Source: Meconema thalassinum (lineage: Eukaryota > Arthropoda > Insecta > Orthoptera > Tettigoniidae). Taken from it: a DNA stretch of 64,000 bases. The position numbers and the translations under genes were made by a program. Under the pieces are notes generated by a model. It worked only from the letters and a program-made list of their open reading frames with translations. It ran no database searches and had not been told where the DNA came from. Position 1 is the first letter of the stretch; every line of letters starts with the position of its first letter. Positions 58,134 to 64,000 of this stretch are shown here, in pieces. The DNA lies in the NCBI GenBank assembly GCA_946902985.2, contig OX336388.2:1211456609-1211520608 (forward strand). The letters run 5' to 3'.

Positions 58134-59598
58134 CACACATCAAAAAAAGTTTTGCATCACCTCGGTTCCCAGATCTCCGGCATATAGACGTTGACTGTGT
58201 ATATTGTATCCAAGATACAGTCCCTTTGACTGTTCATAGATGTCACTAAAACTGCTCAAAGATGTAAACAACCATGCATGAGCAGGGCCTATTAGACGGA
58301 GGGGGTACGACAGCCGATCAGTTCCAGTCATTCCACCAGGACGAAGGTACGCTGCTCATGTTGTCTGTAGTTCTACCATGCCTAGAAGGTCAATACCGCA
58401 GTTCGATCGCGTCCGCATTGTTACTTTGTGTCAAGAAGGGCTCTCAACAAGGGAAGTTTCCAGGCGTCTCAGAGTGAACCAAAGCGATGTTGTTCGGACA
58501 TGGAGGAGGTACAGAGATACAGGAACTGTCGATGACAGGCCTCGCTCAGGCCGCCCAAGGGCTACTACTGTAGTGGATGACCGCTACTTACGGATTGCCG
58601 CTCGGAGGAACCCTGACAGCAATGCCACCATGTTGAATAATGTGTTTCGTTCAGCCACAGGACGTCGTGTTTCAACTCAAACTGTGCGCAATAGGCTGCA
58701 TGATGCGCAACTTCACTCCCGACGTCCATGGCGAGGTCCAGCTTTGCAACCCCGACACCATGCAGCGCGGTACAGATGGGCCCAACAACATGCTGAATGG
58801 ACCCCACGGAATTGGCATCACGTTCTCTTCACCGATGAGTGTCGCATATGCCTTCAACCAGACAATCGTCGGAGACGTGTTTGGAGGCACCCTGGTCAGG
58901 CTGAACGTCTTAGACACACTGTCCAGCGAGTGCAGCAAGGTGGTGGTTCCCTGATGTTTTGGGGTGGCATTATGTGGGGCCGACGTACGCCACTGGTGGT
59001 CATGGAAGGCTCCGAAACGGCTTTACGATACCTGAATGACATCCTCCGACCCATAGTGCAACCATATCGGCAGAATATTGGAGAGGCATTTGTCTTCATG
59101 GACGACAATTCTCGACCTCATCGTGCACATCTTGTGAATGCGTTCCTTCAAGATAACGACATCGCTCGACTACAGTGGCCAGCATGTTCGCCAGACATGA
59201 ACCCTATCGAACATGCCTGGGATATGTTGAAAAGGGCTGTTTATGGACGTCTTGACCCACCAACCACTCTGAGAGATTTACGCCGAATTGTCGTTGAGGA
59301 GTGGGACAATTTGGACCAACAGTGTCTTGATGAACTTGTGGATAGTATGCCACGGCGAATACAGGCATGCATCAATGCAAGAGGACGTGCTACTGGGTAT
59401 TAGAGGTAGTGGTGTGTACTGCAATCTGGACCACAAATGCTGAAAGTCTAGCTGTATGATGGTACAACATGCAATGTGTGGGTCTCATGAGCAATAAAAC
59501 GAGCTGAAATGTTGTTTGTGTTGATCTCTATTCCCTTTGTATTTAAAGGTTCCGGAACTCTTGGAACCGAGGTGATGCAAAACTTTTTTTGATGTGTG
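58134..59598 (+). mobile_element. Tc1-type DNA transposon, structurally intact
   Basis: 1465 bp, flanked by TA (58132-58133; 59599-59600). The terminal inverted repeats begin cacacatcaaaaaaagtttt and match perfectly over about 36 bp at the two ends. It carries one uninterrupted transposase gene. It is inserted in LINE C: excision at TA restores AENMTDSFRKRG. Perfect ends plus an intact gene suggest recent activity. Confidence 0.93.
58378..59403 (+). CDS. Tc1/mariner transposase (DD34E)
   Basis: 341 codons, the usual Tc1 length. Residues ~1-110 hold the paired helix-turn-helix DNA-binding region (LCQEGLSTREVSRRLRVNQS; linker SGRPRATT). The catalytic domain has D153 (LFTDECRI), D243 (FMDDNSRPHRA) and E278 (SPDMNPIEHAWD), with 34 residues between the last two. 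The glycine-rich GGGSLMFWGGIMWG lies at 188-201. There are no stops or frameshifts. The ATG at 58378 is about 245 bp inside the left end and gives the normal MPRR-type start. It would bind the ends and catalyse cut-and-paste transposition into TA. Annotated relatives are often called Tcb2- or Tc1-like. Confidence 0.92.
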   Translation: MPRRSIPQFDRVRIVTLCQEGLSTREVSRRLRVNQSDVVRTWRRYRDTGTVDDRPRSGRPRATTVVDDRYLRIAARRNPDSNATMLNNVFRSATGRRVSTQTVRNRLHDAQLHSRRPWRGPALQPRHHAARYRWAQQHAEWTPRNWHHVLFTDECRICLQPDNRRRRVWRHPGQAERLRHTVQRVQQGGGSLMFWGGIMWGRRTPLVVMEGSETALRYLNDILRPIVQPYRQNIGEAFVFMDDNSRPHRAHLVNAFLQDNDIARLQWPACSPDMNPIEHAWDMLKRAVYGRLDPPTTLRDLRRIVVEEWDNLDQQCLDELVDSMPRRIQACINARGRATGY

Positions 59599-59600
59599 TA

Positions 59601-59786
59601 TTTTCAGCATGCTGATAAAGCTCGTGAGACTTCTGTTTTATCCAGATGCCTTCTGAGCAGATTGAACCAAGGATTTTCCTCAATGTTTTCCTTTCTTGTT
59701 TCTCTAAAAATTTAATGATCATGGTTTCCGAGGTTTGATTACTCTGGTGTAATATCTTAATTTTGCGTTCTTCTTCTTTTCGAATC
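59601..59786 (-). mobile_element. LINE C, 5' fragment
   Basis: Minus-strand NAKIKILHQSNQTSETMIIK, FLEKQERKTLRKILGSICSE, IKQKSHELYQHAEN, ending at the Tc1 insertion site. Upstream it joins directly to the 3' end of LINE I, so LINE C is 5'-truncated. Confidence 0.8.
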
Positions 59787-60442
59787 ACCCACTTTGGGGT
59801 ACGTCAGATCAATCACTTCTTAGATGCTTGTGCTCTCCTTTTCTCCCAATACTTCTTCATTCTATCTGATCTCCCCTTTCTTTCCCCTTGTGATATCTGC
59901 ATCGGCTTTCTGGAGACTGCTCTGGCTTGGAACTTCTTGGTGTTGTCTTTGGTCTCGGTTTTGTCTGTACCATTCATTTTGCGTTCTTCAATATATATAT
60001 TTCTGATAGCTGATGTTTTGTATTTTTAATAGTATGGCCTTGGATGCCAGATGCGAGCTTTGTTATTTGACACCCAGAGGGCAGCTTTCTTGTCGAATTT
60101 TGTCGTTCCTTGGAGCACTACGTAAGTCAAGGAGGTTAGATATCTAAGCTCCTTGACACTATAGCGCGTTCTAGTAGAGAAAGGAGGAACTTTGTGTTGG
60201 CGGAAAATACCGAGATTAATTTTACCATTATGAACACGGCCTACTGAATTCAAACGGGTTCTTTAACATGCCAACAACGTATGACATGCGTGCCGTGATT
60301 TTTTTCGCCTTTCAAAAATCACTTACCATAGCCAGGGGCGAACCTGCAAGCTTGGGGTTGGTAGTGCGACACGATAACCACTCACCCTCCGTGGCAAGCT
60401 ATAGCTGAATTACCACCCCTAAGTACTTGAAACTATTTAAAT
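59787..60442 (-). mobile_element. LINE I, truncated RTE-like copy with a nested SINE
   Basis: At the right end, immediately after an (AAT)n tract (60445-60487), the minus strand reads HLNSFKYLGVVIQ. The SINE at ~60035-60405 follows, then the C-terminus NGTDKTETKDNTKKFQARAV and RSDRMKKYWEKRRAQASKK with a stop. A 3' UTR ending gattcgaaaagaagaagaac follows. The RT and most of the C-terminal domain are deleted. Confidence 0.65.
60035..60405 (-). mobile_element. SINE family H nested in LINE I
   Basis: On the minus strand the head has gccacggagggtgagtggtt and the B-box-like gcaggttcgcccctggct. The body has ggcatgttaaagaacccgtt and gccctctgggtgtcaaataa. Boundaries are approximate. Confidence 0.6.
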
Positions 60443-60444
60443 GA

Positions 60445-60487
<43 letters not shown>
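60445..60487. repeat. (AAT)n microsatellite
   Basis: About 14 repeats on the minus strand, directly upstream of LINE I; at the far side it grades into (ATC)n. Confidence 0.9.
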
Positions 60488-60488
<1 letters not shown>

Positions 60489-60489
60489 C

Positions 60490-61005
60490 ATCATTATCAT
60501 CATCAAGGCAGTGAATCGTCCTACATCCAGTCGATTGTACCCTGAATCAATCCCTCCACAGGGGTAGACTTTTACATACAAAGGCACTTTAAGAATATAC
60601 TTGATGCTGTAGTCATGTTCGGACTTCGTGACTTAATTCACCGAGATTTTCGTGTCACTGCTCTAATACACATGATATGAACTGTTCCGACATAACCTCG
60701 TCATATATCCTGCTCTGGTTGAATAAACCTCAAAGCCCTGGGGCACCAGCCGTCTCTGTCTTGCACTCGACACGTGAAAGCGAAGCTGACTCCGCCAGCG
60801 GTACTTAACCTTCTCACGACACTGTCGATAATGAAACATTTTTGTACAGAATCTTCTTGAGTGGCTGTGACACCTTCCTAGTAGTATGAAAAAAACCTGG
60901 AGTAAAGTACAATTAGTTAAGGGGAAATTGTTAATTAGTTACGAGTAAAAACTTTTATATACAGTAATCGATTCAGTTATAATTGCATACCATAGAAGAG
61001 ACTGT
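60490..61005. other. No gene recognised
   Basis: No coding or repeat assignment. Its last ~50 bases (cgattcagttataattgcat...) are repeated near 62046-62090. Confidence 0.4.
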
Positions 61006-61009
61006 AGAA

Positions 61010-61200
61010 AGGGGGCATGGTGGCGCAGTGGTCAAGTCGTATGCCTCTCACCAAGGTGACCGGTTCGATTACCGGTCAATGCATGTGATATTTTCCTAGT
61101 GAAATGCCATGTCTTGTGGTTCGGATTCCACATAAAATAAGTCCCGTGGCTCATGATTGCGAGATTAACGGTCAAATATAACTATAAGCGTCATTAACTA
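61010..61200 (+). mobile_element. SINE family E, copy 3
   Basis: tRNA-like head (catggtggcgcagtggtcaa, ccggttcgattaccggtc), body gtgaaatgccatgtcttgtg, tcccgtggctcatgattgcg. Plus strand. Confidence 0.8.
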
Positions 61201-61447
61201 TTAGTTACAGTTTAATGGGAGCCGTAAGGTCATATGTTGTCCGTGTTCATTTTCAACTTTTTTGTTTTTTGAACTATTAACACGAACTAATTTCTTTTTT
61301 GAGGGACGTTTCTTGGTGTTCCTACCATACTTAACAACTGGCTTTTTGTAAAAACGAAATTATTTGATTTTCCTGCATTTTCTTTAAATATTTCGTTATT
61401 TTCACAGCATGTTTCTGAATATTTCCATCAGGCAATATTAAACTAAA

Positions 61448-61758
61448 AGCCGGCCCCGTGATGTTGGGGTAGCGCGCCTGCCCCCCACCTAGATGTCCCG
61501 GGTTCGATTCCCGGGTTCTTCGGGGATTATAGAAACTGACGTGAGGGCTGAAACGGGGTGTACTCAGCCTCGTGAGGACAATTGTCCGACAGTGAGGCAG
61601 TGCCCCGGTCACGAAAACCAAGATTTATGGCCGAGGGAACCCGATGCGCTGACCATGCGTCACCCCAATATCTTCAGGCTAAATGGCCGGGCAGCGGTTG
61701 CTTGGTAGGCCTAGGCCCTTCGTGGGCTGCAGTGACAGGCATTATTGTTATTGTTATT
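61448..61758 (+). mobile_element. SINE family B, copy 2, full length with 14-bp TSD
   Basis: Head ggccccgtgatgttggggta and gggttcgattcccgggtt; body ctgaaacggggtgtactcag, cctcgtgaggacaattgtcc; tail (ATTGTT)n. The duplication aatattaaactaaa at 61434-61447 and 61759-61772 bounds it exactly. Confidence 0.92.
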
Positions 61759-62084
61759 AATATTAAACTAAAGTAAATTTTGAAAGACGGGTGTGTTAAA
61801 GTATAACACACATAAGGAGGAATTATTTCGAAAACTTTCAAATTTTCATGTTAAAAGTTGCGGGAGAAAGGTAGTTTCTGTATGAAGAATAGACTAATGT
61901 ATTTTAGCAATAAACTGGAATTAAAGATATTTCACCTAGCTAAGGAAACTGCGACATTTTTGGTTTTAGGACCAGGTTTGCTCCGACACCATAAAACCTC
62001 TTTTTCTTTCGTAAAAAAGTGGGGGGCACAGCGGTCAATATGTAATCGATACAATTATAATTGCATACCATGGAAGCGACTGTG

Positions 62085-62270
62085 GAAAGTGGGAGTGGTG
62101 GCGTTGCCTCTCACCAAGGTGGGCAGGTTCAATTCCCGGTCAATTCATGTGATATTTTCGAAGTGAAATTACATGTCCTGTGGTTCGGAATCTACGTAAA
62201 AAATGAGGTCCCGTGGCTCATGATCGCAAGATTGATGGTCACGTAAAGCTACAAGCCACCTTTCTTCACG
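62085..62270 (+). mobile_element. SINE family E, copy 4
   Basis: Head gagtggtggcgttgcctctc and caggttcaattcccggtcaa; body gaagtgaaattacatgtcct, gaggtcccgtggctcatgat. It shares additional upstream sequence with copy 3. Confidence 0.8.
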
Positions 62271-62274
62271 TAGA

Positions 62275-62695
62275 TCTGGCAACATTGATGGGTATATATA
62301 CGTACGCACGTTGAATCCATAGACCATTATAACTACTTCAAATACGATTACACGTGATTTTATGCTATTGAGATATTTTACCCTTTCCAATTACAGTCGG
62401 AATTTTGCAGTTATTTACGGATCAACACAGCAAATAAATCATACATTTTTCTGAAATTGTATTCCATTTTCTTACTGTGGCCTTCGCTCTCCTAATGTAT
62501 TTCTTCTCAATAGTAAAAAAAAATAGTAACTTATAATGCTTTCAGTATCGTTTAGTCTGAATATTTTAATCCATTGTATTAACTTTCATTTACATATGAC
62601 ATGACCTGGAGGTTTGTCCAGCATCGTGTTTTTCATCTCTACCCAGTATTTTAACCCCTTACTGATAGTAAGGAAACAGTAGCGAGGCCTCTTCG
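62275..62695. other. No gene recognised
   Basis: AT-rich, with no coding or repeat assignment. Confidence 0.4.
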
Positions 62696-62699
62696 ATCG

Positions 62700-63025
62700 T
62701 CATTCAACGAAACCCTCGCAATGACAATTGCAAATTCACTGTTGGTACATGGAACGTAAGAACTCTTCTACAACCTGGACGGCATGAGGAGGTAAAAAAC
62801 TCTACGATTAAGAAGAATCTAGATGTCCTGGGAATACCAAAGCCGGAAATAGTGGTGTAGCGATTGTATTAAGAGGAAAATGGACTCACAACGTAGTCAA
62901 CACTTATCACATTAGTGACAGAATTCTAATGATACAAGTAAAAGCAATTCCAGTTGATTTGGTGATAATACAAACATATTTCCCCACTTCAAATGCTGAT
63001 GATGAAGAAATTGAAGAAATGTAAG
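62700..63025 (+). pseudogene. LINE AP-endonuclease fragment (K)
   Basis: It reads CKFTVGTWNVRTLLQPGRHE, then KNLDVLGIPK, a deletion that removes the QETR-type catalytic block, then NSGVAIVLRGKW, ISDRILMIQVKAI and LVIIQTYFPTSNADDEEIEE. This is the N-terminal endonuclease of an RTE-type LINE (often labelled craniofacial development protein 2-like in automatic annotations). Stops and the missing catalytic segment make it dead. Its right end joins unrelated sequence. Confidence 0.75.
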
Positions 63026-63293
63026 CCATCCCATACAGGACCTTTTTTGTACCTTCACTATCCTGCTGGTCATGACTTAAAACGCGATGAGGTAAATAGC
63101 CCAATACGTTCAAGAGTTTATCCTTGAGCTTGATTGATTGTGATAAAGTAGGCCGAGCGAATAGGACATTGTTGCCTATTAAAAGAAAATGTACTGTACC
63201 TGCAAGTGTTTTATCGGAAGGTGTTAAATCAAGTCGTAGGATTTGAGCTCTCTGCCTAATATTACTGCACCTATTATATCCGAATCCAAGCAA
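63026..63293 (-). pseudogene. Unidentified coding-like fragment
   Basis: The minus-strand frame encodes LRLDLTPSDKTLAGTVHFLL, FARPTLSQSIKLKDKLLNVL, GYLPHRVLSHDQQDSEGTKK. It has balanced composition and amphipathic character, unlike the low-complexity chance ORFs elsewhere, and ends where the LINE fragment begins. I do not recognise the family. It could be a host-exon remnant or another element. Confidence 0.3.
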
Positions 63294-63378
63294 TTTCTTA
63301 CATATTTCTTACAATTAATATATTACCATATATGAATCCTTGGGAAACGTTCAGATTTCTAAGGAGCATAACTATGGC

Positions 63379-63687
63379 TCAAACGTTCGGAGTATGTGGA
63401 GGCGAATCACTTAATTCCAAGGAATTGAAAAATTCAATAATAGGGAAATGAAGTAGCTGGCTTTCATCTTCAGTATCCAATCTGTTAACGCTGATGTATG
63501 TGTTTGAACTACTGGATATAAGTTCAATGACTTTTAGGTTAATATCATTACATTGTTGCAGCTTGGCAAATATGTTATATTCCAGCAGATCAATTTTACC
63601 CTCACAACAGTAAAGACCAAAGTAACCACGCATAGATTTTACGCAAGAGAAATACAACGTAGAACAATGTTTACATTTGATCGTCAA
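63379..63687 (-). pseudogene. Possible Helitron-type polyprotein N-terminal fragment
   Basis: The minus-strand frame of 102 residues opens CKHCSTLYFSC and continues GYFGLYCCEGKIDL. This resembles the CxxC...F...LCCxxGKxxLP zinc-finger-like segment near the N-terminus of Helitron Rep-helicase proteins. No Rep HUH or helicase motif is present in the remaining ~300 bases to the window edge. The assignment is tentative. Confidence 0.35.
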
Positions 63688-63689
63688 AG

Positions 63690-64000
63690 ACCTTACAGTA
63701 CACTGAACTGCATAATATCTGGAATTGTTTCTGAAATGGCCTATTTACATTGGATTTTAAATGTGGCTTCGTATTATTCGATAACACTATAGTGTCCTGC
63801 AATAACGGAGCCGCTAAATATTAAATGGCAAATAATACTTCCATTGCCGAAATCAACTGCGTAGTTAGACTCAGTACTCTAAACAAATAATCATTAAACA
63901 ATTGTCTTATACAATGAAGTTCAACATGACCGTCCAGAGATTTTCATACTCAAGTTGGTTGGTGAGGAGAATGCGATGAGACTGATCGCTTAAAATAAAT
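63690..64000. other. No gene recognised
   Basis: AT-rich to the window end, with no motif recognised. Confidence 0.4.

Noticed and set aside
58565..59108. Overlapping ORFs on both strands inside the Tc1 transposase
   Set aside because: They are shadow frames of the intact transposase gene.
61025..61080. Genuine tRNA gene (A- and B-box-like sequence)
   Set aside because: No full cloverleaf; the sequence is the head of a multicopy SINE with a shared non-tRNA body.

Overview
This is eukaryotic, transposon-saturated DNA from what looks like a large insect genome. The evidence is a high density of tRNA-derived SINEs, RTE-like LINE fragments, a Tc1 transposon, Helentron-like repeats, a pogo-like relic and a Polinton-type DNA polymerase. 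There are no bacterial-style operons and I see no convincing host protein-coding gene. The SINE families (with tRNA-like heads and a body resembling catttgcctgg...gaaaccacgg) make me favour a polyneopteran such as a cricket, katydid or relative. That placement is an inference from memory of such repeats, not from a search.

Left part (1-13.5 kb): a decayed DUF7869-type transposon gene on the minus strand, interrupted by a SINE with a 12-bp target duplication; a long AT-rich stretch with no recognisable gene; one Helentron-like repeat (9398-10799, minus); nested SINEs. Middle-left (13.6-36.4 kb): a patchwork of 5'-truncated LINEs (14.0-15.3, 16.1-16.9, 19.0-19.7, 22.2-23.4, 24.4-24.6, 34.9-35.9 kb), at least six SINE families, a pogo/jerky-like relic with paired subterminal repeats (25869-26812), a short TIR element (23703-24086) and a decayed multicopy gene fragment (35.9-36.4 kb).

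The centrepiece is 38428-51781, a 13,354-bp almost perfect palindrome. It is inserted in the reverse transcriptase gene of a LINE and flanked by a 6-bp duplication (AATAAC). Its ends are AGT...ACT, as expected for Polinton/Maverick elements. Each ~6.6-kb arm carries, from the outside in: terminal DNA with three CRE-like and two E-box sites, an array of ~226-bp tandem repeats, one protein-primed family-B DNA polymerase ORF whose exonuclease and polymerase motifs are all present but whose N-terminus is cut off at the repeat junction, and a non-coding inner segment. A 78-bp spacer separates the arms. No integrase, ATPase, protease or capsid gene is visible. The left polymerase is open for 891 codons; the right one has a single nonsense mutation. 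It looks like a self-complementary, polymerase-only derivative of a Polinton.

Right part (52-60.5 kb): a head-to-tail train of minus-strand RTE-like LINEs (called I, C, A and D here), mostly joined at (AAT)n tracts. It is interrupted by an apparently intact Tc1 transposon (58134-59598), a third Helentron-like copy (56487-57991) and a SINE. LINE A is nearly full length, with one ORF broken only by three in-frame TAA codons. The last 4 kb hold three SINEs, a LINE endonuclease fragment and two unidentified or Helitron-like ORFs.

Nested insertions give a relative chronology. LINE D predates the palindromic element and a Helentron-like copy; LINE C predates the Tc1 element and another Helentron-like copy. 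All boundaries were read by eye. Those given with target duplications or terminal repeats are firm to a few bases; the others are approximate.
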